Source of the DNA: Bacteroidales bacterium UBA1192
GTDB lineage: Bacteria > Bacteroidota > Bacteroidia > Bacteroidales > Bacteroidaceae
Direction of reading: 5' to 3'
Length of the DNA stretch: 13,653 nucleotides
Assembly: GCA_002310175.1 (NCBI GenBank)
Contig: DBYG01000029.1
Location: forward strand, 807 to 14,459
The position numbers and the translations under genes were made by a program. Every line of letters begins with the position of its first letter. Position 1 is the stretch's first letter. The notes under the pieces are model-generated. The model saw nothing but the letters and a program-made list of their open reading frames with translations, was not told the origin of the DNA and ran no database searches. Below, piece by piece: positions 1 through 7,163 of this stretch.

Positions 1-668
1 TGATAGCAGAATGCGCCGCTGTCAGTGAGCATTGAGGCCTTGACGGTGAGTGCGCGGAACTTCTTGAGGGGCTCAAGTATCTCAATGAGCTTGGCAGCGT
101 CATCAAGACCGCACTCGACACCGTGCCTGAGCATTGAAGCGATGGGGTCATATGCGATTGAACCCTTCAGTGTGCTCAGGTCATAACCTTTCCTGGTGAA
201 ATAGTCCACAAGAGCCTGGGCCTGTGCGCAAGCAAGCTGGGGCTTGGTGTTGAAGTTGAGCTCTACGCACTCTGCGCAGATACCCTCCAGCAGTGCCTCC
301 AGATCGGCACCCTCAATCAGGCGGCCGCGGCAGCAGAAACTGAGGGAGTCAACACCCTTGTTAAGAATGTCAAGAGCCTTGGCGTTGGCCTCCTTGATGT
401 CCTTGGTGCTGATACCCTGGCGTACAAACCATGTGTTGCAGGCCTTGGTGCCGCGTTTGTAGGGAAATTCTCCGGGTTTGGTCTCTGTGTCAAGGCCCTC
501 CAGGTTCTCCTGACGGTAGAACGGCTGAACCTTGAATCCCTCGTTGGTTCTCCAGACGAGTTTCTTCTCAAAATCCGCACCTTTAAGATCCTCTGTGATC
601 TTGGCCATCCACTCCTCGGTGGATACTGGCGGGAACTCTGAGAAGAGTTTTTCTTTGTAGTTTGACAT
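1..668 (-). CDS. mutA: Methylmalonyl-CoA mutase small (beta) subunit, N-terminal part
   Basis: Partial gene: 222 codons from ATG at 668 run off the window start; the family is usually a little over 600 residues. The translation begins MSNYKEKLFSEFPPVSTEE and continues with W-MAKITEDLKGADFEKK, LVWRTNEGF and QPFYRQE, the N-terminal signature of MutA/MutB proteins from Bacteroidales. The small subunit pairs with the catalytic, B12-binding large subunit (MutB). The enzyme interconverts succinyl-CoA and methylmalonyl-CoA in the cytoplasm, on the route from succinate to propionate. MutB would be expected just beyond the window start, but that cannot be seen. The start is supported by a TAACTTTG box about 60 bp upstream and by the absence of an earlier in-frame ATG in a sensible position. 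No frameshift is seen in the visible part. Confidence 0.92.
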   Translation of the reverse strand, partial: MSNYKEKLFSEFPPVSTEEWMAKITEDLKGADFEKKLVWRTNEGFKVQPFYRQENLEGLDTETKPGEFPYKRGTKACNTWFVRQGISTKDIKEANAKALDILNKGVDSLSFCCRGRLIEGADLEALLEGICAECVELNFNTKPQLACAQAQALVDYFTRKGYDLSTLKGSIAYDPIASMLRHGVECGLDDAAKLIEILEPLKKFRALTVKASMLTDSGAFCY

Positions 669-730
669 AAAATATTACTTGTTTGATAGGATATTTCCGT
701 CTTTAGTTACCTAAATTATAAATAGGCATG

Positions 731-738
731 CAAAGTTA
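731..738 (-). promoter_or_regulatory. Putative -7 promoter box of mutA
   Basis: The minus strand reads TAACTTTG, a full match to the Bacteroidetes -7 consensus TAnnTTTG, followed by CA. It lies about 63 bp upstream of the mutA start. No clear TTTG -33 element is present at the usual spacing. The 11-mer TGCAAAGTTAC (plus strand 729-739) recurs exactly in front of rfbB. Confidence 0.55.
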
Positions 739-779
739 CATAATTCGGTTGACTATCCTATTTATATTTTATGAATAAA

Positions 780-797
780 TATCGCTTTTTTGCGATA
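780..797. repeat. Small inverted repeat in mutA/transporter intergenic region
   Basis: TATCGC and GCGATA form a perfect 6-bp stem around a six-T loop. It lies between the divergent promoters of mutA and the transporter, so it could be an operator, but it is short and AT-rich and may be chance. Apart from this and the two -7 boxes, the roughly 230-bp intergenic region shows nothing else recognisable. Confidence 0.3.
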
Positions 798-836
798 AAA
801 TAAGTTAAGGAAGATGTTTTGTGGCCGGAATGTAAG

Positions 837-844
837 TAAATTTG
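837..844 (+). promoter_or_regulatory. Putative -7 promoter box of the AspT-like transporter gene
   Basis: TAAATTTG, followed by CA, matches TAnnTTTG and lies about 54 bp before the start at 898. A TTTG at 818-821 is a possible -33 element, but the 15-bp gap is shorter than the usual 19-21 bp. Confidence 0.5.
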
Positions 845-897
845 CATCCGAAAAAAGTTCTGTTATAGGCATTGGAAATACAAAATACTGAAAAACA

Positions 898-2589
898 ATG
901 GAATGGATAAAGTCTTTGTTGTTTGATCCTGAATCGGTCGCACACATGTTGCTGCTTTACTCTTTTGTGATTGCTGTGGGTGTTGCTTTAGGGAAACTTA
1001 AATTCCGGGGCATTTCGCTGGGTGTGGCATTCATTCTGTTCGTAGGCATTGTGGCCGGTCATTTCGGTTTTACAGGTAATCCGAAGACAATAAGTTTTAT
1101 TCAGGATTTCGGTCTTATACTTTTTGTTTACAGTCTCGGCCTTCAGGTGGGTCCCTCCTTTTTCACATCTTTCAGGAAGGGCGGCATGAGAATGAATAGG
1201 CTTGCACTGCTCATGGTTATGATGAATGTTGCTGTCGCTATTGGAGTTTATTTTCTGCTCTTTGACAGAAATGATTCGGACAGTTTTCCTATGTTGGTTG
1301 GGGTGTTAAGTGGTGCAGTGACTAATACGCCGGGACTTGGTGCTGCCGAAGAGGCTTTACGTCAGGTCGGTCTGGAGAATGTGGATATAGCTAACGGTTA
1401 TGCATGTGCATACCCATTGGCTGTTCTTGGGGTTATTCTGGTACCAATGATAGTAAAGGCAGTCTGTAGGATTAAGGATGATGTTGAAAATAATGAACTG
1501 GACCTTCAGGAACAGCAGGATACCAGTGTAAAACCTGAACGTCAGTATATTGAAATGCAGAATGAAAGGCTTGCGGGAAAGACTGTTCTTGAGATAAGGC
1601 GTATCCTTAACCGTGAATTCATCTGCTCACGCATCCTGCATGATGGCAAAGTGTTAACACCTCACCGCGATACGCCTGTCTTTCTGGGCGATCAGATGTG
1701 TGTGGTTAGTTCAGAGGATGATGCAGAGCCTATTCTTGCCTTGCTAGGTTCACTTGTGGAAGTGGAGTGGGACAATGTCAAAGGGAACGAGCCGTTGGTG
1801 TCTCGCCGTATAGTGATAACCAAGGACAAGTTGAACGGGAAGACACTGGGACAACTCCATCTTGGAAGCATATATGACGTGACAATCACCCGTGTGGTCC
1901 GTTCAGGAACAGAACTGTTTGCATCTGCGAGTCTTACACTTCAGATAGGTGACAGGCTTACGGTAGTAGGAAAGGAGAGCAGTGTAGCCGCTGTAGCACA
2001 GCGTGTGGGCAATGAGCTCAAGCGCTTGGATGCTCCTAATATAGCCACTTTATTCATAGGTATTCTGTTGGGTGTACTTTTCGGATGCATTCCATTCAAT
2101 ATCCCGGGCATTCCCACTCCCATGAAACTGGGTCTTGCCGGAGGTCCGCTTATAGTGGCTATCCTGATAAGCCGTTTCGGTTATAAAATGGGGCTTGTGA
2201 CTTATACCAAGGCAAGTGCCAGCATGATGCTGCGTGAGGTAGGCATTTCCTTGTTTCTGGCAAGCGTGGGCATAAGGTCAGGCGTCAGCTTTGTGGAGAC
2301 CCTGACTTCGGGTGACGGATTGACATACATGCTTGCAGGTCTGCTTATTACTGTAATCCCGGTGTTCATAACTGCATTGGTGGCGAGAAAACGGCATGGT
2401 ATGAACTATTATAGTATTATAGGTCTGGTGGCTGGTGCGAGCACTAATCCTCCGGCATTGGCATTCGCAAATAACCAGACAAACCACGATGCTCCTGCTG
2501 TGGCATATTCTACGGTATATCCTCTTACTATGTTCCTTAGAATACTTACCGCGCAACTTATGATACTCATAGGCTGCGCGGTGGCATAA
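898..2589 (+). CDS. AspT/YidE/YbjL-family transporter with two RCK_C (TrkA-C) domains
   Basis: 563-residue inner-membrane protein. The N-terminal half is a membrane block of several helices. It contains GLQVGPSFF (81-89) and GAVTNTP (139-145). Two cytosolic RCK_C/TrkA-C domains follow at about 215-290 and 299-371. A second membrane block then repeats the first, with GASTNPP (513-519) matching GAVTNTP, the internal duplication expected of the aspartate:alanine exchanger (AspT) superfamily. Length and domain order fit the YidE/YbjL branch, whose substrate is mostly unknown; the RCK_C domains suggest ligand gating. There is no Shine-Dalgarno sequence, and A-rich DNA precedes the ATG as is usual in Bacteroidetes. 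It stands alone, divergent from mutA and convergent with rfbB. Transport of a dicarboxylate or amino acid is inference; the family call is firm. Confidence 0.9.
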   Translation: MEWIKSLLFDPESVAHMLLLYSFVIAVGVALGKLKFRGISLGVAFILFVGIVAGHFGFTGNPKTISFIQDFGLILFVYSLGLQVGPSFFTSFRKGGMRMNRLALLMVMMNVAVAIGVYFLLFDRNDSDSFPMLVGVLSGAVTNTPGLGAAEEALRQVGLENVDIANGYACAYPLAVLGVILVPMIVKAVCRIKDDVENNELDLQEQQDTSVKPERQYIEMQNERLAGKTVLEIRRILNREFICSRILHDGKVLTPHRDTPVFLGDQMCVVSSEDDAEPILALLGSLVEVEWDNVKGNEPLVSRRIVITKDKLNGKTLGQLHLGSIYDVTITRVVRSGTELFASASLTLQIGDRLTVVGKESSVAAVAQRVGNELKRLDAPNIATLFIGILLGVLFGCIPFNIPGIPTPMKLGLAGGPLIVAILISRFGYKMGLVTYTKASASMMLREVGISLFLASVGIRSGVSFVETLTSGDGLTYMLAGLLITVIPVFITALVARKRHGMNYYSIIGLVAGASTNPPALAFANNQTNHDAPAVAYSTVYPLTMFLRILTAQLMILIGCAVA

Positions 2590-2606
2590 AGCTATCAGGC
2601 TTTTTT
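2588..2606 (+). terminator. Weak candidate terminator between convergent genes
   Basis: AAAGC, a six-base loop and GCTTT are followed by more T residues, directly overlapping the transporter stop codon. The 5-bp stem is weak, but its position between convergent genes suits a terminator. Confidence 0.35.
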
Positions 2607-2628
2607 GATCTGTATGTTTTTTACCGGT

Positions 2629-3768
2629 TCAACGTCCGGAATACATGCGATCGTAATATTTCTGATAATCTCCGCTGGTTACGTCGTTGACCCAATCCTG
2701 ATTGTTCAGATACCACTCAATGGTTTTGACTATGCCGTCAGCAAAACGTGTCTCGGGATACCATCCAAGTTCTGCAGTGATTTTGGATGGATCGATTGCA
2801 TAGCGCTGGTCATGACCCAAACGGTCCTTGACGAATGTAATCAGGTCATCGTTAATCCAGTCAATGCTAATCTCACCATTGGGAAGAATCTCTTTCTTTT
2901 TAAGGACCTTACGATATTCAGGATTTTCAGTCATTAGGCGTCGTATGGTGCTTATTGTGAGTTTGACAATATCAATGTTCTTCATTTCGTTGTGGCCGCC
3001 CACATTATAAACCTGACCTTCACGTCCCTTGCGTACTACCAGGTCAATTGCCTTGCAGTGATCCTCCACATAGAGCCAGTCGCGTACATTGCTGCCGTCA
3101 CCATATACAGGCAGGTTACGGCCTTCAAGAATGTTCTTTATTATGAGAGGAATAAGTTTCTCCGGGAAATGATATGGCCCATAGTTGTTGCTGCATCGGG
3201 TTATTGTAACTGGCATGTGATATGTATCATGATAGGCCATAACGAACATGTCGGCACTGGTCTTGGAGGCACTGTAGGGGCTGTGGGGACAGAGTGGTGT
3301 CTGCTCCGTAAAAAAACCTTCGGCACCGAGGCTGCCATAGACTTCATCGGTTGATACCTGGTGGTAGCGGACTCCTTCTCTCCAAACGGGATAGCCGGAA
3401 CTGTCCTTGCCTGTAACCCATGCACGGCGTGCGGCATCCAGCAGGTTCTGTGTTCCCAGAATGTTGGTCATCAGGAACAGCTGAGGATTTTCTATGCTAC
3501 GGTCCACATGACTTTCTGCCGCAAAATTCACCACGTAGTCAAAATTATACTCTTTGAAAAGACTGTCAGCAAGTTCACGGTCGCAAATATCGCCTTTGAC
3601 GAAAAAGCAACGCTTGTTGTCAATGTCCTTCATGATTGTTCCGAGGTTTCCCGCATATGTGAGAAGGTCCAGAACTACCACTTTGACATCGTCATGATGT
3701 GAAAGAATGTACTTGATGAAATTTGCGCCAATAAAACCTGCGGCACCGGTTACAAGATATGTCTTCAT
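2629..3768 (-). CDS. rfbB: dTDP-glucose 4,6-dehydratase (RmlB/RfbB)
   Basis: 379-residue short-chain dehydrogenase of the extended NAD-sugar epimerase/dehydratase type. It converts dTDP-glucose to dTDP-4-keto-6-deoxyglucose in the cytoplasm, the second step to dTDP-rhamnose and related 6-deoxysugars of O-antigen or capsule. The NAD-binding GxxGxxG is at 8-14 (GAAGFIG). The catalytic Thr-Asp-Glu is 140-142 within STDEVYG, and the Tyr/Lys pair is Y165 and K169 in YSASK. The substrate-binding block RCSNNYGPYHFPEKLIP and VYGDGSNVRDWLYVEDH are intact. A segment near 270-325 (around KKKEILPNGEISIDW) makes it slightly longer than enterobacterial RmlB of about 355-360 residues; I believe this is common in Bacteroidales. 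No rmlA, rmlC or rmlD is in the window, so it is an isolated copy with its own promoter box. Confidence 0.95.
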   Translation of the reverse strand: MKTYLVTGAAGFIGANFIKYILSHHDDVKVVVLDLLTYAGNLGTIMKDIDNKRCFFVKGDICDRELADSLFKEYNFDYVVNFAAESHVDRSIENPQLFLMTNILGTQNLLDAARRAWVTGKDSSGYPVWREGVRYHQVSTDEVYGSLGAEGFFTEQTPLCPHSPYSASKTSADMFVMAYHDTYHMPVTITRCSNNYGPYHFPEKLIPLIIKNILEGRNLPVYGDGSNVRDWLYVEDHCKAIDLVVRKGREGQVYNVGGHNEMKNIDIVKLTISTIRRLMTENPEYRKVLKKKEILPNGEISIDWINDDLITFVKDRLGHDQRYAIDPSKITAELGWYPETRFADGIVKTIEWYLNNQDWVNDVTSGDYQKYYDRMYSGR

Positions 3769-3791
3769 CTTGGTGATTTTTTGTTATTCTG

Positions 3792-3799
3792 CAAAGTTA
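3792..3799 (-). promoter_or_regulatory. Putative -7 promoter box of rfbB
   Basis: The minus strand reads TAACTTTG followed by CA, about 24 bp upstream of the rfbB start, giving a short leader. It is identical over 11 bases to the mutA box. No good -33 element is visible. It lies downstream of the terminator at 3859-3889, so rfbB is probably transcribed separately from the gene before it. Confidence 0.55.
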
Positions 3800-3858
3800 C
3801 TGTTTTTGTACATTCAGAATATCTATTGTGTCGCAAAAAACTCTATCCGGCAAAAAAG

Positions 3859-3889
3859 AATAAAGGCTGCCCATAAGACAGCCTTTATT
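3859..3889 (-). terminator. Intrinsic terminator after the Spy-like gene
   Basis: AATAAAGGCTG (3859-3869) and CAGCCTTTATT (3879-3889) form a perfect 11-bp stem with a 9-base loop. On the minus strand the stem is followed by C and a run of six T residues. It begins 17 bp after the stop codon at 3907 and is the clearest terminator in the window. Confidence 0.88.
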
Positions 3890-3906
3890 TAAATGAGTCA
3901 TAATGA

Positions 3907-4413
3907 TTAGTTGTTCCTGGGTCTGCCTCCCTGGGGACCTCCCTGGCCACCCTGAGGTCTGCCACCTCCGAAACCGTCTTGTGGAGCACCCTGGCCGCCA
4001 CCGAAACCACCCTGGCCCTGACGCTGACGACGCTGTTCCTGAAGCTCGTCGTATGTCTTCTTCTGGGCATCAGTCAGAAATGATTTGATCTTGGCATCCT
4101 GAGCCTGACGCTGTTTCTGCATCTGTTCCATCATGGCCTGCATATCACCCTGGCCTGGTTGCTGGCCTCCGTTCTGCATCTGCTCACGGCGTTTTGCCTG
4201 CTCCTTGCTGCTGGCCAGATACATGTTGTAAATCGAATCGTACTGGACCTGTGTCAGTGACAACTGTTCCTTCAGACGGTCAGCCTGACGCTTAGCCATA
4301 TCCTCCGGGTTCATGTTCATACCCTGGCCGCCTCCGAAACCGCCTCCGAATCCCTGTGCAAAGCTCATAGTGGAAATAAAAAGAGCTGCAATTGCAAATA
4401 ATACTTTCTTCAT
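3907..4413 (-). CDS. Secreted Gln/Gly-rich Spy/CpxP-like protein (DUF4890-like)
   Basis: 168 residues. A signal peptide is obvious at 1-19 (MKKVLFAIAALFISTMSFA) with likely cleavage before Q20. A Gly-rich linker (21-35) leads into a charged helical core of about 37-130, and the protein ends in a Gly/Gln/Pro-rich tail (132-168). The core holds two LTxxQ motifs, LTQVQ at 53-57 and LTDAQ at 113-117, the hallmark of the Spy/CpxP/LTXXQ family of periplasmic chaperone or metal-stress proteins. This suggests a helical periplasmic protein, perhaps protecting against envelope stress; that role is inference. The gene is a single unit closed by a strong terminator. No TAnnTTTG box was found in the 127-bp upstream gap, so its promoter is unclear. 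The assignment to DUF4890 specifically is a recollection, not certain. Confidence 0.8.
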   Translation of the reverse strand: MKKVLFAIAALFISTMSFAQGFGGGFGGGQGMNMNPEDMAKRQADRLKEQLSLTQVQYDSIYNMYLASSKEQAKRREQMQNGGQQPGQGDMQAMMEQMQKQRQAQDAKIKSFLTDAQKKTYDELQEQRRQRQGQGGFGGGQGAPQDGFGGGRPQGGQGGPQGGRPRNN

Positions 4414-4511
4414 TGTTCTGTGTTATTTAGTAAGACAATTATATCTTTTGGCATCAATAAGATATCAGAAATTCCTAAAAGTTTAATTCATGAGTGTTTT
4501 TTTTTGCGTAG

Positions 4512-4558
4512 CGGGATAAATCCACAATTACAATTCCTGTTCAAATAAGGTTATCCCG
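4512..4558. repeat. 8-bp inverted repeat spanning the stop of the phosphoesterase gene
   Basis: CGGGATAA (4512-4519) and TTATCCCG (4551-4558) are perfect inverted arms around a 31-base gap. One arm lies inside the last codons of the phosphoesterase gene. On the plus strand the second arm is followed by TTTTATTT; on the minus strand no T-run follows. It could fold at the 3' end of the operon mRNA, but the large loop makes it weak. Confidence 0.3.
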
Positions 4559-5044
4559 TTTTATTTCATATACTTCAAGGTTCCTGAACTGTTTTCCATC
4601 GATTTCCAGACGTACCAATGTGCGAACTTTCTGCCAGCCTTGCAGTCCTGCCGCTCCCGGGTTTATGAAGAGCATGTCCAATTTCCGGTCATGCATAACC
4701 TTTAGAATATGGGAATGCCCGCATACGAAAAGATCCGGTGTTTCAATCTGTAACTGTTCCCTGACAGAGTGATCGTAATGGTCGGGTGAGCCTCCTATGT
4801 GCTTCAGCATGATATTTGCCTCCTCGACTTTAAAACGGTAAATCTCCGTTGTGAAACGACGTACGTCCTGTCCGTCACAATTGCCGTAAACAGCTCTCAG
4901 AGTGGCAATGTTTGAAAGACGGTCAAGTATCTCGGCCGAACCGGCATCGCCGGCATGCCAGATCTCATCACATCCGTTGAAGAAAGTGGCGTAACGCTCA
5001 TCCCAGTAACTGTGCGTGTCGGAAATTATGCCTATTTTTTTCAT
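4541..5044 (-). CDS. YfcE/MJ0936-family metallophosphoesterase
   Basis: 167 residues starting MKKIGIISDTH. Metal-ligand motifs of calcineurin-like phosphoesterases appear in order: DTH (D9, H11), HAGD (D33), GNCD (N55), a histidine in LKHIGG (H82), and GHSH (109-112), followed by NPGA. This fits the YfcE branch of small cytoplasmic phosphodiesterases with a two-metal centre; the physiological substrate is unknown. A frame extending to 5089 adds 15 residues, but the start at 5044 is preferred for two reasons: the family begins at this beta strand, and the ATG overlaps the preceding gene's stop as ATGA (5044-5041), typical of translational coupling. It is the last gene of a three-gene operon. 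The more usual H-G pair at the H82 position appears as H-I-G, a minor variation. Confidence 0.9.
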   Translation of the reverse strand: MKKIGIISDTHSYWDERYATFFNGCDEIWHAGDAGSAEILDRLSNIATLRAVYGNCDGQDVRRFTTEIYRFKVEEANIMLKHIGGSPDHYDHSVREQLQIETPDLFVCGHSHILKVMHDRKLDMLFINPGAAGLQGWQKVRTLVRLEIDGKQFRNLEVYEIKRDNLI

Positions 5045-5670
5045 ATTCTGAGTCGTTCTGTGGCAAGCGTCGCTATAATCTCTGCACATTTTTCATAGCC
5101 TAATACAGTGCTGTTCAGACAGATATCATATACTGCCGGGTCACCCCACGTACGTCCGGTGAAATAGTTGTAATAGGAGGAGCGTCTGCGGTCTATATCT
5201 TCTATTAGTGAAAGGGCCTTGCGCTGATTCAGTTCGTCCCCTGCATGACGGCAGATACGATCCACTCTGTCATCCAAGTTGGCAGCTATGAATACGTTGA
5301 GCATCCGGTCGCAGTCGCGTAGTACGTAATCGGCACAACGACCGATAAAGATACAGTCTTCCCTTTCGTGTATGGTCTTGATGGCTTCACTCTGCATCTT
5401 GAATATTGATTCGTTGCTGAGATAGTTGTTGGTGAGCCCGCTTCCTGTCAGATGGTTCATGAAGAGCGAGCGTAGTCCTTTACGCGTTTTCTCCTCATCA
5501 GCCTCATCAAAAAATGACTCACTGAATCCGCTGCTTTCCGATGCTGTTTTCAGAAGATCCCTGTCATAGACCCTTATGCCAAGTCTGTCAGCAACCAGTT
5601 TTGCCACGTTCCGGCCTCCACTTCCGAACTTTCGGCCTATACAAATACAATAATGTTTGTCCATATTCAT
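5041..5670 (-). CDS. Cytidylate-kinase-like protein
   Basis: 209 residues. The N-terminal nucleotide-binding segment is IGRKFGSGGRNVAKLVA (11-27), a GSGGR version of the P-loop found in the cytidylate-kinase-like family rather than the GKGT of true CMP kinases. It is followed by YDRDLL, a helical middle region and IGRCADYVL. It is probably a cytoplasmic phosphotransferase with an unproven substrate. It overlaps the MATE stop by ATGA (5670-5667) and its own TGA overlaps the phosphoesterase start by ATGA, so the three proteins are probably made in a coordinated ratio. A start two codons later (M3) is also possible. The link to a MATE transporter is a pairing I recall from other Bacteroidetes genomes; the functional reason is not known to me. 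Confidence 0.88.
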   Translation of the reverse strand: MNMDKHYCICIGRKFGSGGRNVAKLVADRLGIRVYDRDLLKTASESSGFSESFFDEADEEKTRKGLRSLFMNHLTGSGLTNNYLSNESIFKMQSEAIKTIHEREDCIFIGRCADYVLRDCDRMLNVFIAANLDDRVDRICRHAGDELNQRKALSLIEDIDRRRSSYYNYFTGRTWGDPAVYDICLNSTVLGYEKCAEIIATLATERLRI

Positions 5671-7028
5671 TGGTTTTGAGCGGTTTCAAGTTTTAGCTTT
5701 CTTATCTGTGGAATCAGCAGTGAGAATCCCAGGATTACTGAAAGTGCATCGGATGCCGGCATACTGTACCAGACACCGTTTATTCCGTAGTAACGGGGAA
5801 GAATGATGAGGAAAGGTATAAGCAGCAACAATTGACGCGAGAGTGACATGAGTATGGATTTTCCCGGCATACCGATACTCTGAAAGAAGTTTCCGGTTAC
5901 CATTTGAGAGCCTATCAGCGGAAATATCAGGAAGTTGATACGCATACCGTTGCGGGCTATAAGCGACAGTTCAGAATCATTGGTGAAAATCCTGATACAC
6001 AGGTTTGGCATGAACTCTCCCACGACAAATCCCAATGTCGTAACACAGGTCCCGGCAAAAAGTGTCATATAAAGAACTTTAAGAACGCGAGGGAACTGTT
6101 TTGCACCGTAATTATATCCGGCAATCGGCTGCATGGCTTGGTTGAATCCCATGACCATCATGATGAAAATAAATCCAATACTATTAATTATACTGTATGC
6201 TCCTATGGCAACGTCACTCCCGTATTTTAAAAGGCCACGATTGATCAGCAGCACTACAAGGCAGGCGGCGGCGTTCATCAGACAGGGTGAGAGGCCTATT
6301 GTAAGCATATTCTTAACCAAATCCCAATGTAACCGGAACGTACCGCGTTTGAGATGTATAAGCTCACTTTTGTCAGAGAGCTGGAAACATTGCCATCCAA
6401 ATGCCAGCACCTGTGAAATAACTGTTGCTATGGCTGCACCCATTATTCCCCAGTGAAACACCATTATAAACAGATAGTCCAGGAAGGTGTTCAATAGGAC
6501 TGTTCCTATGGTGGCGATCATCGCTTTGTTGGGATGTCCTGCTGCACGTAGAATACAGTTTATTCCAAGATAGAGGTGTGTAAAGGCGTTGCCGGCAAGT
6601 ATTATGGTCATGTATTCGCGGGCGTATCCTATGGTTACATCGGTAGCCCCGAAAAGCTTTAGCACAGGGTTGATAAATATGAGTGAAAGTGCTCCGAACA
6701 GGATTCCGATAAGGATGTTCAGGGTAATGGAATTACCCAATAGGGTCTGTGCACTTTCATTATCTTTCTGTCCCAGCTTTATTGAAATCATTGTTCCGGA
6801 CCCAACTCCGACCATAGAACCTAGCGCAGCTGACAGGTTCATGAGCGGGAATGTTACAGCAAGACCGGATAGAGCCATGGCTCCCACTCCGTGACCGATG
6901 AACGCGCGATCGACAATATTGTAAAGTGATGATGCCAGCATAGCAATCATGGCAGGCACAGCATATCTGAAAAGAAGTTTTCCTATTTTTTCCGTACCTA
7001 GCTCACGGGGCGTTTTCAATTCACTCAT
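5667..7028 (-). CDS. MATE-family multidrug/cation exporter
   Basis: 453-residue polytopic inner-membrane protein starting MSELKTPRELGTEKIGKLL. The N-terminal helix has AVPAMIAMLASSLYNIVDRAF followed by IGHGVGAMALSG, which is characteristic of MATE (NorM/DinF-like) antiporters. The second half repeats the pattern with NSIGFIFIMMVMGFNQAMQPI and GYNYGAKQFPRV. About 12 hydrophobic segments fit the family. It probably exports cationic compounds using a Na+ or H+ gradient; the substrate is not predictable. The frame is open to 7097, but that upstream ATG lies on the far side of the promoter box at 7054-7061, so the start at 7028 is preferred. It is the first gene of an operon with the kinase-like and phosphoesterase genes and is divergent from the GH3 gene. 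Confidence 0.92.
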   Translation of the reverse strand: MSELKTPRELGTEKIGKLLFRYAVPAMIAMLASSLYNIVDRAFIGHGVGAMALSGLAVTFPLMNLSAALGSMVGVGSGTMISIKLGQKDNESAQTLLGNSITLNILIGILFGALSLIFINPVLKLFGATDVTIGYAREYMTIILAGNAFTHLYLGINCILRAAGHPNKAMIATIGTVLLNTFLDYLFIMVFHWGIMGAAIATVISQVLAFGWQCFQLSDKSELIHLKRGTFRLHWDLVKNMLTIGLSPCLMNAAACLVVLLINRGLLKYGSDVAIGAYSIINSIGFIFIMMVMGFNQAMQPIAGYNYGAKQFPRVLKVLYMTLFAGTCVTTLGFVVGEFMPNLCIRIFTNDSELSLIARNGMRINFLIFPLIGSQMVTGNFFQSIGMPGKSILMSLSRQLLLLIPFLIILPRYYGINGVWYSMPASDALSVILGFSLLIPQIRKLKLETAQNQ

Positions 7029-7053
7029 CTGGGTAATTTCATTTTTACGATTG

Positions 7054-7061
7054 CAAAAATA
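7054..7061 (-). promoter_or_regulatory. Putative -7 promoter box of the MATE operon
   Basis: The minus strand reads TATTTTTG followed by CAA, matching TAnnTTTG, about 26 bp upstream of the preferred start at 7028. It supports that start over the one at 7097. No clear -33 element is seen. Confidence 0.5.
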
Positions 7062-7097
7062 CAAGTTTGGATTTACAATAAATAGAAGTAAAAACAT

Positions 7098-7105
7098 TAT
7101 ATTTG
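7098..7105 (+). promoter_or_regulatory. Putative -7 promoter box of the GH3 gene
   Basis: TATATTTG matches TAnnTTTG, about 58 bp before the start at 7164. It is the only box of the seven not followed by C. In the leader, GTTTG (7124-7128) and CAAAC (7141-7145) could pair across a 12-base loop; this is weak. Confidence 0.45.
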
Positions 7106-7163
7106 TTTCCAGGAATAGATAAGGTTTGTTGAACGGATAGCAAACAATTTATTACATAACAAT

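Noticed and set aside
244..462. 72-residue open frame on the plus strand opposite mutA
   Set aside because: Antisense to clear MutA coding sequence; no motif.
770..802. Ten-codon open frame MNKYRFFAIK in the mutA/transporter intergenic region
   Set aside because: Too short, no supporting start context, and it overlaps the small inverted repeat.
2605..2937. 110-residue open frame on the plus strand opposite rfbB
   Set aside because: Antisense to intact RmlB motifs; no recognisable domain.
4497..4505. Run of nine T residues near the Spy-like gene, considered as a terminator tract
   Set aside because: No stable stem precedes it on the plus strand, and on the minus strand it is an A-run; probably a simple homopolymer.
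5045..5089. 15-residue N-terminal extension of the phosphoesterase
   Set aside because: The family starts at the beta strand MKKIGIISDTH, and the ATGA overlap at 5044-5041 explains the start.
7029..7097. N-terminal extension of the MATE protein from an ATG at 7097
   Set aside because: It would start upstream of the likely promoter box at 7054-7061, and MATE homology begins after the ATG at 7028.
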